Assembly: GCA_030149365.1 (NCBI GenBank)
Contig: JASBRP010000056.1
Coordinates: 25,321-89,320 of the forward strand
Reading direction: 5' to 3'
DNA from: Solimonas sp.
Lineage (GTDB): Bacteria > Pseudomonadota > Gammaproteobacteria > Nevskiales > Nevskiaceae
DNA length: 64,000 nucleotides
In this document: piece by piece, positions 22,598 to 32,352 of the stretch
Layout of the letters: each line of letters opens with the position of its first letter
Numbering within the stretch: the first letter of the stretch is position 1
Made by a program: the position numbers and the translations under genes
The notes under the pieces: model-generated
What the model saw: only the letters and a program-made list of their open reading frames with translations
What the model was told of the DNA's origin: nothing
Database searches by the model: none

Positions 22598-23953
22598 ATG
22601 AGCCGCAAATATTTTGGAACGGACGGTGTCCGTGGGCGTGTCGGCGAGAAGCCGTTGACTCCTGATTTCATGCTAAAGCTGGGTTGGGCCGCCGGCAAGG
22701 TGCTGGGTGGCAAGCCGGGCCGCCAGGTCCTGATCGGCAAGGACACGCGCCGTTCGGGCTACCTGTTCGAGTCGGCCCTGGAGGCCGGCTTCTCCGCCGC
22801 CGGCATGGACGTGGGCCTGCTGGGCCCGCTGCCGACGCCGGGTGTCTCGGTGCTCACCAAGAATCTCGGGGCCTGCGCGGGCGTGGTCATCTCCGCCTCG
22901 CACAACCCGCACTACGACAACGGCGTGAAGTTCTTCGGGCCAGACGGCGGCAAGCTCAGCGACGAGGTCGAACTGCGCATCGAGGCGCTGCTGGACGAGG
23001 AGATGGGCTGCGTCGCACCGGAGCAGGTGGGCGCCGCGCGCCGCATCGCCCGCTCGGTGGAGCAGTACGTCAGCCACTGCCTGATCGCCTACCGCGGCCC
23101 GCGCCTGGACGGCATGAAGATCGTGCTGGACTGCGCCAACGGCGCCGGCTACCAGACCGCACCGGAAACCCTGCAGCGCCTCGGTGTGCAGGTCATCGCC
23201 ATCCACGCCAAGCCGGACGGCTTCAACATCAACGAAGGCTGCGGCTCCACGCATCTCGAGTCGCTGCAGAAGGCCGTCGTCGAGCACGGTGCCGATCTCG
23301 GCATCGCCCTGGACGGCGACGCGGATCGCTGCCTGATGGTGGATCACCAGGGGCGCGTCGTCGATGGCGACGAGATCCTCTTCATCCTCGCCAATGATCG
23401 CCTGCGCCAGCACCTGCTGCAGGGGCCGGTGGTGGGTACGCTGATGAGCAACCTGGGCCTGCAGAATGCTTTGCAGGACAAGGGTGTGGATTTCCACCGC
23501 GCCAAGGTCGGCGACCGCTACGTGCTGGAGATGCTGCGCGCCAAGGGCGGCGTGCTCGGCGGCGAGACCTCCGGCCATACGCTGTGCCTGGATCGCAGTG
23601 CCACCGGCGACGGCACCGTCACCGCGCTGCAGGTGCTGGAGGTTCTGGCCCAGACCGGGCGCACGCTGCAGGAGCTGGCCTCGGGCATGCAGAAGTATCC
23701 GCAGGTGCTGATCAATGTGCCGGTCACCGGCAAGGCGGCGCCGGTGCTGGAAGCGGCCGACGTCAAGGCTTCGGTCAAGTCGGCCGAGGCCACCCTGGGC
23801 CAGCGCGGTCGCGTCCTGCTGCGGGCCTCGGGCACCGAGCCGCTGGTCCGCGTGATGGTGGAAGCCGACGCCCAGGACCTGGCCGACAGCAGCGCCCGCA
23901 TGATCGCCGACCGGGTGCGGCAAGCGGCCAGCAGCATCGCCGCCGCCGCCTGA
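22598..23953 (+). CDS. glmM: Phosphoglucosamine mutase
   Basis: 451 residues. Converts glucosamine 6-phosphate to glucosamine 1-phosphate for peptidoglycan and LPS. The N-terminus KYFGTDGVRGR, the phosphoserine loop VISASHNPHYDNGVKFF (Ser101), the metal loop DGDADRCLMV, the sugar loop GGETSGHTL and the C-terminal RASGTEPLVRVMVE are all present. It follows folP after 12 bases and probably shares its transcript. Confidence 0.97.
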   Translation: MSRKYFGTDGVRGRVGEKPLTPDFMLKLGWAAGKVLGGKPGRQVLIGKDTRRSGYLFESALEAGFSAAGMDVGLLGPLPTPGVSVLTKNLGACAGVVISASHNPHYDNGVKFFGPDGGKLSDEVELRIEALLDEEMGCVAPEQVGAARRIARSVEQYVSHCLIAYRGPRLDGMKIVLDCANGAGYQTAPETLQRLGVQVIAIHAKPDGFNINEGCGSTHLESLQKAVVEHGADLGIALDGDADRCLMVDHQGRVVDGDEILFILANDRLRQHLLQGPVVGTLMSNLGLQNALQDKGVDFHRAKVGDRYVLEMLRAKGGVLGGETSGHTLCLDRSATGDGTVTALQVLEVLAQTGRTLQELASGMQKYPQVLINVPVTGKAAPVLEAADVKASVKSAEATLGQRGRVLLRASGTEPLVRVMVEADAQDLADSSARMIADRVRQAASSIAAAA

Positions 23954-24138
23954 GGACACGAACAAGCCCGAGCGCAGCCTGGCCGATTTCCTGCATCCCC
24001 GGTGCTCGCCGTACCTCAATACGGCTCGGCTCCTCGATGCGGGCTCAGGCCTGCTCGCCGTGGTTTCTTCGCATCCTCAGGGGATGATCCTCTAAAATCC
24101 ACGATTCACCGAACAAGACACCAATTCAGGGGAACACG

Positions 24139-24906
24139 ATGAGCCGCCGTTACATGGTTGCCGGCAACTGGAAGATGAATGGCAACCGCGCCGAGAACGC
24201 CGCGCTGCTGGACGGCCTGCTGGCCGGTGCCGGCGCCAATGCCAAGGTGGAAATCCTGGTCTGCCCGCCGTTTCCCTACCTGGATTCCGTGGGGACCCGC
24301 CTGCAGGGCTCGGCCGTGCAGCTGGGCGCCCAGAACCTGAGCGAGCAGGACAAGGCTGGCGCCTTCACCGGCGAAGTGCAGGGCGCGATGCTGCAGGACA
24401 TCGGCTGTGGCCATGTCCTGGTCGGCCACTCCGAGCGCCGCGCGCTCTACGGCGAGACCGATGCCCTGGTGGCGCAGAAATACCAGGCCGCCCAGAAGGC
24501 CGGCCTGGTGCCCGTGCTCTGCGTCGGCGAAACCCTGGCCGAGCGCGAAGCCGGGCAGACCGAGGCCGTGCTGGCGCGCCAGCTGGCGGCGGTGCTGGAC
24601 CTCTGCGGCGCCGACAGCTTCGCCAAGGCCGTCGTTGCCTACGAGCCGGTCTGGGCGATTGGCACCGGCAAGACCGCCTCGCCGCAGCAGGCCCAGGACG
24701 CGCACGCCTTCATCCGTGGTCAATTGCGCGGCCGTAGTGCTAATATTGCTGATTCCACGCGGATTCTTTACGGCGGCAGCGTCAAGGCGGACAACGCCCA
24801 GGCGCTCTTCGCCAATCCGGATGTCGATGGCGGCCTGATCGGTGGCGCCTCGCTGAAGGCCGCGGATTTCCTGGCGATCTGCGCTGCGGCGCAGTCCCTG
24901 AGCTAG
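24139..24906 (+). CDS. tpiA: Triosephosphate isomerase
   Basis: 255 residues. Glycolytic enzyme interconverting dihydroxyacetone phosphate and glyceraldehyde 3-phosphate. The catalytic set is Lys12 (GNWKMNG), His97 (VGHSERR) and Glu169 (YEPVWAIGTGK), with the phosphate loop GGSVKADNA near the C-terminus. A 185-base gap from glmM contains a small inverted repeat (CCGTA / TACGG at 24009-24024). tpiA-secG order is typical for gammaproteobacteria. Confidence 0.97.
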   Translation: MSRRYMVAGNWKMNGNRAENAALLDGLLAGAGANAKVEILVCPPFPYLDSVGTRLQGSAVQLGAQNLSEQDKAGAFTGEVQGAMLQDIGCGHVLVGHSERRALYGETDALVAQKYQAAQKAGLVPVLCVGETLAEREAGQTEAVLARQLAAVLDLCGADSFAKAVVAYEPVWAIGTGKTASPQQAQDAHAFIRGQLRGRSANIADSTRILYGGSVKADNAQALFANPDVDGGLIGGASLKAADFLAICAAAQSLS

Positions 24907-24924
24907 CAAAGGGTTCTCGAGTAC

Positions 24925-25299
24925 ATGCATACGTTCCTGGTCATCCTGCAGGTGCTGGTCGGCATCGGCCTGGTCGGTCTGATCCTGCTGCAGCACGGCA
25001 AGGGCGCCGACGCCGGCGCCGCTTTCGGCAGCGGCGCTTCGGGCACCGTCTTCGGCTCGCGCGGCTCGGCGAACTTCCTGTCGCGCGCCACCGCGTACCT
25101 GGCGACGGTGTTCTTCATCGCCAGCCTGGCCCTGGCCTACCTGGTCCACGGCACCAAGGAAGCCAGCTCGGTGGTCGATTCGGTCACGACCGAAGCCCCG
25201 GCCGCGGCTCCCGCGCCGGTCGTTCCGGCTCCGGATGCCCCTGCAACGGCCCCGGCTGCCGAGCCCGCCGCTCCGGCAGCGCCGGTCGTGCCGGAATAA
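24925..25299 (+). CDS. secG: Preprotein translocase subunit SecG
   Basis: 124 residues. Two membrane segments (about 3-22 and 52-72) with the conserved cytoplasmic loop LLQHGKGADAGAAFGSGASGTVFGSRG between them. The C-terminal 45 residues are an Ala/Pro-rich low-complexity tail. It assists SecYE in protein export. It follows tpiA after 18 bases. Confidence 0.96.
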   Translation: MHTFLVILQVLVGIGLVGLILLQHGKGADAGAAFGSGASGTVFGSRGSANFLSRATAYLATVFFIASLALAYLVHGTKEASSVVDSVTTEAPAAAPAPVVPAPDAPATAPAAEPAAPAAPVVPE

Positions 25300-25321
25300 G
25301 CAGAAATACGGCGACAATTTC

Positions 25322-25350
25322 GAGACAAACTCGAAAAGGGGCGCTACAAT
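25322..25350 (+). promoter_or_regulatory. Promoter of tRNA-Leu(GAG)
   Basis: GAGACA (25322-25327), 17-base spacer, TACAAT (25345-25350), then a GC-rich discriminator (CCGCGCCCC), as expected for stringently controlled stable-RNA promoters. The -10 box is bracketed by inverted arms GGGGCGC (25338-25344) and GCGCCCC (25353-25359). Confidence 0.6.
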
Positions 25351-25409
25351 CCGCGCCCCTCGACGGACCATAGCAACATCGTGATCTGTCGGCGGTTTTG
25401 GTAAGCAGT

Positions 25410-25494
25410 GCCCACGTGGTGGAATTGGTAGACACACTACCTTGAGGTGGTAACGGCGAGAGCCATGGGAGTTCGAGTCTCTCCGTGGGCACCA
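25410..25494 (+). tRNA. tRNA-Leu (anticodon GAG)
   Basis: 85 bases with encoded CCA. The acceptor stem is GCCCACG / CGTGGGC, the D-arm has GGTGGAATTGGTAGACAC typical of class II tRNA-Leu, the anticodon loop is TTGAGGT, there is a long variable arm, and the T-loop is TTCGAGT. It closely follows the E. coli tRNA-Leu(GAG) pattern. Lies between secG and the initiator tRNA. Confidence 0.96.
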
Positions 25495-25575
25495 CCCCAA
25501 AAGCAGGACTCCGGAAGCAATCGTCCGGAGGCAGTCCGGGCCTTCAAAATGCAGGCTCAAGACAGCGCAAAGTGG

Positions 25576-25604
25576 TTGATTGATCAGCGGTAACAGACTA
25601 CAAT
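25576..25604 (+). promoter_or_regulatory. Promoter of the initiator tRNA gene
   Basis: TTGATT (25576-25581), 17-base spacer, TACAAT (25599-25604). The expected start near 25611 is about 8 bases before the mature 5' end of tRNA-fMet. Confidence 0.6.
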
Positions 25605-25618
25605 GGTCGTCTGTCTGG

Positions 25619-25695
<77 letters not shown>

Positions 25696-25719
25696 ATTTA
25701 AGATTTTGTAGGCTCCGAC

Positions 25720-25741
25720 ATGGCCCCTTGTGGGCCATTTT
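25720..25741 (+). terminator. Terminator after the initiator tRNA
   Basis: A 7-bp stem ATGGCCC / GGGCCAT, loop CTTGT, followed by TTTT. It lies between tRNA-fMet and rimP and probably allows partial read-through into the nusA operon. Confidence 0.75.
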
Positions 25742-25763
25742 CATTTCTGAAGATTTTCTGAAA

Positions 25764-26228
25764 ATGACCGTGTTGCGCGAGAGATTGGTGCAGATGCTGG
25801 AACCCGTCGTGGAATCGATGGGTTACGAGCTCGTGCTGCTCGAGTACAGCCCGAACAGCCACAATGCCTTGCTGCGCCTGTTCATCGACAGCGCCAACGG
25901 CATCGGCCTGGAAGATTGTGAAAAGGTCAGCCGTGAAGTGGCTGCCCAGTTGGATGTCGAAGACCCCATCAGCACCCAGTATTCGCTGGAAGTCTCCTCA
26001 CCTGGCCTCGACCGTCCGCTGGCCAAGGCGGCGCATTTCGAGCGCTTCATGAACGAGCAGGCGCGCGTCCAGTTGCTGGCCCCCAAGAACGGACGCCGCC
26101 GCTTCGTCGGCTGGATCCGTGCAGCGGGTGACAAGGGCGTGACCCTTGAAACCGACCAGGGCCTTGTCGATATCGAATATTCCGAGATGGAACGGGCGCG
26201 TCTCGTTCCTGACTATGACCGGGAGTAG
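25764..26228 (+). CDS. rimP: Ribosome maturation factor RimP
   Basis: 154 residues from the ATG at 25764. Family features are LEPVVESMGYELVLLEY, LRLFIDS, GIGLEDCEKVSREVAAQLD and YSLEVSSPGLDRPL. It is needed for 30S maturation. A frame extension to 25728 exists, but that start codon lies inside the tRNA terminator, so the later ATG is preferred. First gene of the rimP-nusA-infB-rbfA-truB-rpsO-pnp operon. Confidence 0.95.
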   Translation: MTVLRERLVQMLEPVVESMGYELVLLEYSPNSHNALLRLFIDSANGIGLEDCEKVSREVAAQLDVEDPISTQYSLEVSSPGLDRPLAKAAHFERFMNEQARVQLLAPKNGRRRFVGWIRAAGDKGVTLETDQGLVDIEYSEMERARLVPDYDRE

Positions 26229-26234
26229 TAGCGC

Positions 26235-27725
26235 GTGAACAAGAACATTCTCTTGATGGTAGACGTGGTCTCCAACGAGAAGGGCGTCGAGAAGGAAATG
26301 ATTTTCCTGGCCCTCGAGGCCGCGCTCGCTTCCGCCGGCAAGGAGAAGTACGGCGATGAATCCGAGCTGCGCGTCGCCATCGACCGCACCACCGGCGAGT
26401 ACGACACCTACCGCCGCTGGGCCGTCCTGGAGGACGACAGCGAGGACTTCGAGTACCCCGAGCGCCAGATCAAGCTGACCTACGCGCAGAAGGAAAAGGA
26501 TGACGCCCAGCCCGGCGATGTCATCGAGCGCAAGGTCGAGTCCGTGGACTTCGGCCGCATCGGCGCGCAGAAGGCCAAGCAGGTCATCGTGCAGAAGGTG
26601 CGCGAAGCCGAGCGTTCCCAGATCGTGGCGGCCTACAAGTCCCGCGTCGGTGAGCTGATCACCGGCCTGGTCAAGCGCATCGAGCGCGGCAACGTCATCC
26701 TGGACCTGGGCGGCAACGCCGAGGCCATCGTGCTGCGCGACCAGCTGATCCCGCGCGAGCCGGTGCGTCCGGGCGACCGCATGCGCGGCTATCTCTACGA
26801 GGTCAGCCCGCAGGTCCGCGGCCCGCAGCTGTTCCTGTCGCGCACCTCGCCGCAGTACCTGATGGAGCTGTTCAACCTCGAAGTGCCGGAAATCGCCCAG
26901 GGCCTGATCGAGCTCAAGGGTGCCGCACGCGATCCGGGCCTGCGCGCCAAGATCGCGGTGCAGGCCAAGGACAAGCGCATCGACCCGGTCGGCGCCTGCG
27001 TCGGCATGCGCGGTTCGCGCGTGCAGAGCGTGTCCAACGAACTCGCCGGCGAGCGCGTCGACATCGTGCCCTGGGACGACAACATCGCCCAGTTCGTCAT
27101 CAACGCCATGGCCCCGGCCGAAGTCGAGACCATCGTCGTCGACGAGGAATCCCACGCCATGACCATCGGCGTGTCGGAAGACAAGCTGGCCCAGGCCATC
27201 GGCCGCGGTGGCCAGAACGTGCGCCTGGCCTCCGAGCTGACCGGCTGGTCCCTCAACGTCATGACCGCGGCCGAGGCCGAGGCCAAGAAGGAGCAGGAGA
27301 ACCTGGGCGTACTGCAGGTCTTCATGGACAGCCTCGACGTCGATGCGGAAGTGGCCGGCGTGCTGGTGCAGGAAGGCTTCACCTCGCTCGAGGAAATCGC
27401 CTACGTGCCGACCGAAGAGCTGCTGCAGATCGACGAGTTCGACGAAGCCATCGTCGAGGAACTGCGCAACCGCGCCCGCGACGTGCTGCTGACCAAGGCG
27501 ATCGCCAAGGCCGAGCGTGCCGCCGGCGCCACCCCCGCCGAGGACCTGCTGTCGCTGAACGGCATCGACGAGGACACCGCGTACGCCCTGGCCGAAGCCG
27601 GCGTCGCCAACTGCGAGGCCCTCGCGGACCTCGCCACCGATGAATTGCTGGAAATGTTGCCCGACCTGGGCGACGAGCGGGCCTCCGCGCTGATCATGGC
27701 GGCGCGTACCAAGGCTTACGCCTGA
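26235..27725 (+). CDS. nusA: Transcription termination/antitermination factor NusA
   Basis: 496 residues with a GTG start. Domain order: N-terminal RNA-polymerase-binding domain (about 1-125), S1 domain (about 135-200), KH domains (about 230-345, with GMRGSRVQ and [17 protein letters not shown]), then two acidic repeats of helix-hairpin-helix type (about 365-490) as in enterobacterial and related NusA. It modulates pausing, Rho termination and rRNA antitermination. Confidence 0.97.
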   Translation: MNKNILLMVDVVSNEKGVEKEMIFLALEAALASAGKEKYGDESELRVAIDRTTGEYDTYRRWAVLEDDSEDFEYPERQIKLTYAQKEKDDAQPGDVIERKVESVDFGRIGAQKAKQVIVQKVREAERSQIVAAYKSRVGELITGLVKRIERGNVILDLGGNAEAIVLRDQLIPREPVRPGDRMRGYLYEVSPQVRGPQLFLSRTSPQYLMELFNLEVPEIAQGLIELKGAARDPGLRAKIAVQAKDKRIDPVGACVGMRGSRVQSVSNELAGERVDIVPWDDNIAQFVINAMAPAEVETIVVDEESHAMTIGVSEDKLAQAIGRGGQNVRLASELTGWSLNVMTAAEAEAKKEQENLGVLQVFMDSLDVDAEVAGVLVQEGFTSLEEIAYVPTEELLQIDEFDEAIVEELRNRARDVLLTKAIAKAERAAGATPAEDLLSLNGIDEDTAYALAEAGVANCEALADLATDELLEMLPDLGDERASALIMAARTKAYA

Positions 27726-27753
27726 GGCTGCCTGCGCAAGGCGAAGGAACACT

Positions 27754-30492
27754 ATGTCGATAAACGTCACGGTTCAGGATTTTGCCAACGAGTTGAAGCG
27801 GCCTGTCGCCGAGCTGCTGGTGCAGTTCAGCGAGGCAGGCGTGTCGGTGACCGACGCGCAGTCTTCCATCTCCCCCGAGAACAAGGTGGCGCTGCTGGCC
27901 TACCTGCGCCAGAAGGCGCCGGGTGGCGGTGGCGGCACGCTGGGCACTCGCGGCAGCAGCAGCATCACGCTCAAGCGCAAGGAAACCACCGAGCTCAAGC
28001 TCGGTGGCGGCCGTGGCGCGCCGACCAAGACGGTCAGCATCGAGGTTCGCAAGAAGCGCACCTACGTCAAGGATGACCTGATGGAGGGCGGCGCAGAAGC
28101 CGTTGCCGCTGCTGCGCCCGCTGCTGTCGAGCCGGAACAGCCGCTGGATGAAGAAGCCATCCGTGCCGCCGAGGAAGCCGCGCAGCGCGTTGCCGCCGAC
28201 AAGGCTGCCGCTGCCGAGCGGGCTGCCGAGTTGGCCGCCCAGCGCGCCCAGGAAGACCTGGAGCGCCAGCAGGCCGTCGCGGAAGAAGAACGCAAGCGTG
28301 CCGAGGCCGAAGCCAGCGCGCGCGAGGCTCGTGAGACCCACGAGCGTCGCATGAAGGAAGACCCGCTGTACCGTGCCAAGTACGAGGCCGAGTCCTCGCG
28401 CAACCGCGCCGCGGAGAACGTGCGCCGTGCCGCCGAGGCCGCGCGCCTGGCCGCCCTGGCGCCGCCGCCCGCGCCGGCCCCGGTCGCCGCGCCGCGCCGC
28501 CCGGCTGCCGCCGCTGCGACCCCGGCACCCGGTACCGCCGCCGCGCCCGCACCCGGCGCCGATCGTGGCGGCCGCCGCGACGACCGTCACCACCGCACCG
28601 AGCTGCACCTGGCCGAAGGCAAGGGCGGCAAGCGCGACAACAAGAAGAGCAAGAAGCCCACCGGCCGCATCCGCGTCGACAATGCCCACGGCTTCGAGAA
28701 GCCGGTGGCGCCGATCCTGCGCGAGGTCGAGGTGCCGGAGGCGATCACCGTCGGTGAGCTGGCCAACCGCATGGCGGTCAAGGCTACCGAGCTGATCAAG
28801 GTCATGATGAAGAACGGCGTCATGGCCACCATCAACCAGACGCTCGACCAGGACACCGCGGTGCTGATGGTCGAGGAAATGGGCCACACCGCCCGCACCG
28901 TCAAGGCCAGCGACTTCGAGGACAGCCTCGAGCAGGCCGTGACCGGCAGCGACCAGGACGGAGTCGAGGGCACGCCGCGTCCGCCGGTGGTCACCATCAT
29001 GGGCCACGTCGACCACGGCAAGACCTCGCTGCTGGATCACATCCGCAAGACCCGCGTCGCCGCGGGCGAAGCGGGTGGCATCACGCAGCACATCGGCGCG
29101 TATCACGTGGAAACGCCGAAGGGCATCGTCACCTTCCTCGATACCCCGGGCCATGCCGCGTTCACCAAGATGCGCGCCCGTGGTGCCCAGGTGACCGACA
29201 TCGTCATCCTCGTGGTGGCGGCGGACGACGGCGTCATGCCGCAGACCCGTGAAGCGATCCAGCACGCCAAGTCGGCCAAGGCGCCGATGATCGTGGCCGT
29301 GACCAAGATCGACAAGCCGGATGCGGACCTCGATCGCGTCAAGAACGAGCTGACCAAGTACGAAGTCGTGGCGGAAGAGTGGGGCGGTGACACCCAGATC
29401 GTCGGCGTGTCCGCCTTCACCGGCCAGGGCATCGACGAACTGCTGGACGCGATCCTGGTCCAGGCCGAAATCCTCGAGCTGACCGCGCCGATCGATGCGC
29501 CCGCCCGCGGCAACATCCTCGAATCCTCAGTGGAGAAGGGCCGTGGCCCGGTCGCCACCGTGCTGGTGCGCGCCGGTACCCTGAAGCAGGGCGACGTGAT
29601 CCTCAGCGGCCCGCATTTCGGCCGTGTGCGTGCGATGTTCGACGAAGCAGGCCGTCCGGTGAAGGAAGCCGGCCCGTCCATCCCGGTCCAGGTCCTCGGC
29701 CTGTCCGGCGCGCCGGATGCCGGCGACGACGTGGTCGTGGTGGCCGACGAGCGCAAGGCCCGCGAGCTGGCGATCGTGCGTGAGCAGAAGCTGCGCGAGC
29801 AGCGCCTGGCGCAGTCGCAGGCCGTACGCATGGAGCAGGTCTTTGCCCGCATGGGCGAGGGCGAGCAGAAGTCGCTCAACATCATGGTCAAGGCCGACGT
29901 ACAGGGTTCCGCCGAAGCCATTACCGAAGCGCTGCGCAAGATCCCGAGCGAAGAGGTCAAGGTCAACGTACTGTCGACCACCATCGGCGGCATCAACGAG
30001 TCCGATGTCGACCTCGCGCTGGCCTCCAAGGCCATCATCATCGGCTTCAACGTCCGTGCCGACGCCGGCGCGCGCAAGCACATCCAGGATACGGGCGTGG
30101 ACGTGCGCTACTACTCGATCATCTACGAGATCATGGACGACGTCTCCGACGCCATCTCGGGCCTGCTGGGCACCGAGACGCGCGAACAGATCGTCGGCAT
30201 CGCGCAGGTGCGCGACGTGTTCCGCAGCTCCAAGTTCGGCGCCATCGCCGGCTGTCTGGTCATCGACGGCCAGGTGCAGAAGAGCCTGCCGATCCGCGTG
30301 CTGCGCAACCAGACCGTCATCTACGAAGGCACGCTGGAATCGCTGCGCCGCTTCAAGGACGACGTCGCCAAGGTCGAGGCCGGCACCGAGTGCGGTATCG
30401 GCGTCAAGGACTACAACGACGTCAAGGTCGGCGACCAGATCGAGTGCTTCCAGCGCATCGAAGTGGTCCGCAAGGTCAAGGCTGCCGCCTAA
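27754..30492 (+). CDS. infB: Translation initiation factor IF-2
   Basis: 912 residues, long gammaproteobacterial form. An IF2-N module occupies the first 50 residues, followed by a charged Ala/Glu/Arg helix (about 110-290) and a Gly/Asp/Lys-rich linker. GTPase motifs are GHVDHGKTS (417-425), DTPGHAAF and TKIDKPDAD. The C-terminal half holds domains II-IV that bind fMet-tRNA. An internal start for a shorter IF2 isoform is possible but not obvious. Confidence 0.97.
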   Translation: MSINVTVQDFANELKRPVAELLVQFSEAGVSVTDAQSSISPENKVALLAYLRQKAPGGGGGTLGTRGSSSITLKRKETTELKLGGGRGAPTKTVSIEVRKKRTYVKDDLMEGGAEAVAAAAPAAVEPEQPLDEEAIRAAEEAAQRVAADKAAAAERAAELAAQRAQEDLERQQAVAEEERKRAEAEASAREARETHERRMKEDPLYRAKYEAESSRNRAAENVRRAAEAARLAALAPPPAPAPVAAPRRPAAAAATPAPGTAAAPAPGADRGGRRDDRHHRTELHLAEGKGGKRDNKKSKKPTGRIRVDNAHGFEKPVAPILREVEVPEAITVGELANRMAVKATELIKVMMKNGVMATINQTLDQDTAVLMVEEMGHTARTVKASDFEDSLEQAVTGSDQDGVEGTPRPPVVTIMGHVDHGKTSLLDHIRKTRVAAGEAGGITQHIGAYHVETPKGIVTFLDTPGHAAFTKMRARGAQVTDIVILVVAADDGVMPQTREAIQHAKSAKAPMIVAVTKIDKPDADLDRVKNELTKYEVVAEEWGGDTQIVGVSAFTGQGIDELLDAILVQAEILELTAPIDAPARGNILESSVEKGRGPVATVLVRAGTLKQGDVILSGPHFGRVRAMFDEAGRPVKEAGPSIPVQVLGLSGAPDAGDDVVVVADERKARELAIVREQKLREQRLAQSQAVRMEQVFARMGEGEQKSLNIMVKADVQGSAEAITEALRKIPSEEVKVNVLSTTIGGINESDVDLALASKAIIIGFNVRADAGARKHIQDTGVDVRYYSIIYEIMDDVSDAISGLLGTETREQIVGIAQVRDVFRSSKFGAIAGCLVIDGQVQKSLPIRVLRNQTVIYEGTLESLRRFKDDVAKVEAGTECGIGVKDYNDVKVGDQIECFQRIEVVRKVKAAA

Positions 30493-30494
30493 CC

Positions 30495-30920
30495 GTGCCC
30501 AGGGAATATCCGCGCAAGCTACGCGTCAACACCCAGCTGCAGGCCGAGCTGTCGCAGTTGATCCGTAGCGAGCTGTCGGATCCCCGGGTGGCGGGGGTTA
30601 CCGTGACCAGCGTCGACGTGGCGCCGGACATGCGCGAGGCCAAGGTCATGGTCAGCCTGTTCGGCTCCGACGAGCAGCTCAAGGACGCCTTGAAGGGGCT
30701 CAGCAGTGCCGCGGGCAAGCTGCGCCACGGCCTGTCGAAGCGCATGCTCATGCGCACCGTACCCAACCTGCGCTTCGCGCCCGACCTGGCGCTGCGCGCC
30801 GGCGACCAGGTCAGCGGCCTGATCCGCAGCGTGATCGAGGCCGACCAGCAGCACGCCCGCGACCGCGGTGAAGAGCCGGGCAGCCCGACCCCGGCGGCCC
30901 CGGACGAAGAGGGCAACTAG
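30495..30920 (+). CDS. rbfA: 30S ribosome-binding factor A
   Basis: 141 residues starting with GTG at 30495, two bases after the infB stop. KH-type fold with RVNTQLQAELSQLIRSELSDPRV, VTVTSVDVAPDMREAKVMVS and the C-terminal core PNLRFAPDLALRAG. The last about 25 residues are a Pro/Glu-rich tail. Needed for 16S 5' end processing and cold adaptation. Confidence 0.95.
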   Translation: MPREYPRKLRVNTQLQAELSQLIRSELSDPRVAGVTVTSVDVAPDMREAKVMVSLFGSDEQLKDALKGLSSAAGKLRHGLSKRMLMRTVPNLRFAPDLALRAGDQVSGLIRSVIEADQQHARDRGEEPGSPTPAAPDEEGN

Positions 30921-30931
30921 CCCTGCGTCAC

Positions 30932-31855
30932 ATGAAACCCCGGATCCCACGGCGTCCGGTCAACGGCATCCTGCTGTTCGACAAGCCGCTGGGTCTTTCC
31001 TCCAATGACGCACTACAGCGCGTCAAGCGCCTGTTCCGTGCGGAGAAGGCCGGCCACACCGGCAGCCTCGATCCCCTTGCCAGCGGCATGCTGCCGATCT
31101 GCTTCGGCCAGGCCACCAAGCTTTGCGGCCAGCTGCTGGAGTCCGACAAGCGCTATGTCGCGCGCCTGCGCCTGGGCGAGAAGACCACCACCGGCGACGC
31201 CGAGGGCGAGGTGATCGCCACCAGCGACGCCTCCGGACTGACCCGCGAGATGCTGGAAGCGGCGATCCCGGCCTTCACCGGGCCCATTTCCCAGGTGCCG
31301 CCGATGTACTCGGCGCTCAAGCACCAGGGCCAGCGGCTCTACGAACTGGCCCGCGAAGGCGTCGAGATCGAGCGCCAGCCGCGCGAGGTCACCATCCACG
31401 AGCTGCGCCTGACCGCCTTTGGCGGCGGCGAGTGCGAGCTGGACGTGCGCTGCTCCAAGGGCACCTACATCCGTACCCTGGCCGAGGACCTGGCCGCCGC
31501 CGTCGGGCATTGTGCCCACCTGGTGGGCCTGTACCGCGTCACGGTGGAGCCTTTCGAGGGCGCGCCGCTGGCCTGGGATGCCCTGGAGGCCCTGGCGGTG
31601 CAGGGCGAAGCCGCCCTGGACGCCTGCCTGCTGGACACCGCGGCGGCCGTGCGCGGCTGGCCCCAGGTCCGGGTCGAGGACGCCCGGGCCCAGTACCTGA
31701 GCAATGGCCAGCCCGTACGGGTGGCCGGAGCGCCGACGCAGGGGCGGGTGGCGGTACTGGACGAGGCCGGCCGCCTGCTGTGCCTGGCCGAGATCGACGG
31801 CAACGGCCTGGTGGCACCGCGCCGCTGGCTGGCCGTGCCGGTGGCCGGCCCGTAG
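30932..31855 (+). CDS. truB: tRNA pseudouridine(55) synthase
   Basis: 307 residues. The catalytic Asp47 lies in HTGSLDPLASGMLP; other motifs are GILLFDKPLGLSSN, KTYIRTLAED-like (KGTYIRTLAEDL) and a C-terminal PUA domain (about 250-305). It makes pseudouridine 55 in the T-loop of tRNAs. Follows rbfA by 11 bases. Confidence 0.97.
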   Translation: MKPRIPRRPVNGILLFDKPLGLSSNDALQRVKRLFRAEKAGHTGSLDPLASGMLPICFGQATKLCGQLLESDKRYVARLRLGEKTTTGDAEGEVIATSDASGLTREMLEAAIPAFTGPISQVPPMYSALKHQGQRLYELAREGVEIERQPREVTIHELRLTAFGGGECELDVRCSKGTYIRTLAEDLAAAVGHCAHLVGLYRVTVEPFEGAPLAWDALEALAVQGEAALDACLLDTAAAVRGWPQVRVEDARAQYLSNGQPVRVAGAPTQGRVAVLDEAGRLLCLAEIDGNGLVAPRRWLAVPVAGP

Positions 31856-31898
31856 CGCCCCCGCCGGTCGGCTGGGTGAAAAATGCCGCAGGAACCGC

Positions 31899-31928
31899 TT
31901 GTTAGGCTGTGCCCCGGGCCGCTATAAT
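31899..31928 (+). promoter_or_regulatory. rpsO promoter
   Basis: TTGTTA (31899-31904), 18-base spacer, perfect TATAAT (31923-31928). It gives rpsO-pnp an independent start inside the large operon, as in E. coli. Confidence 0.7.
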
Positions 31929-31972
31929 CCGGCGCTTTACGACAGACGATTTTAGAGTTGGAGCAAGAGTCA

Positions 31973-32242
31973 ATGACGTTGACCGTTGAACAGAAGGCCG
32001 AAGTGGTGAAGAAGTTTGCCCGCGGCCAGGGTGATACCGGCTCGCCGGAAGTCCAGGTTGCCCTGCTGACCGAGCGCATCAACAGCCTCGCTCCGCACTT
32101 CGACCAGAACAAGAAGGACAACCACTCCCGCCGTGGCCTTCTCAAGATGGTGAACCAGCGCCGCCAGATGCTGGACTATCTGAAGAGCAAGGATGAGCCC
32201 CGCTACAGCAAGCTCATCGCCGAGCTGGGCCTGCGCCGCTAA
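31973..32242 (+). CDS. rpsO: 30S ribosomal protein S15
   Basis: 89 residues, exact family length. Conserved [32 protein letters not shown] and the end LGLRR are present. It binds the central domain of 16S rRNA. The ATG at 31973 was chosen; the frame extends 5 codons upstream but homology starts at MTLTVEQK. Confidence 0.98.
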   Translation: MTLTVEQKAEVVKKFARGQGDTGSPEVQVALLTERINSLAPHFDQNKKDNHSRRGLLKMVNQRRQMLDYLKSKDEPRYSKLIAELGLRR

Positions 32243-32256
32243 CAAGCGGCGTTTTT
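32234..32256 (+). terminator. rpsO terminator overlapping its stop codon
   Basis: A 6-bp stem CGCCGC / GCGGCG with a 6-base loop containing the stop codon, followed by TTTTT. It is placed like the E. coli t1 terminator between rpsO and pnp and should allow partial read-through. Confidence 0.8.
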
Positions 32257-32308
32257 GCTTTCTGGAGATGCGGCCGGTGCGACCGCTCTCCGACGGATTG
32301 AAATCCAC

Positions 32309-32337
32309 GCGGCCCGCTCGAAATTTCGGCGGGCCGC
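32309..32337 (+). promoter_or_regulatory. pnp: Stable hairpin in the pnp 5' leader
   Basis: A 9-bp stem GCGGCCCGC / GCGGGCCGC topped by the palindromic loop TCGAAATTTCG, ending 15 bases before the pnp start. In E. coli pnp autoregulates through RNase III cleavage of a leader hairpin; this stem could serve the same role (inference). Confidence 0.6.
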
Positions 32338-32352
32338 CTAGTTAACGAGGAC

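Noticed and set aside
23954..24138. A structured RNA between glmM and tpiA
   Set aside because: Only a 5-bp inverted repeat and no clear promoter or U-tract; likely a degraded intergenic repeat.
25728..25763. A longer start for rimP
   Set aside because: The start codon would lie inside the stem of the tRNA terminator and homology starts only at 25764.
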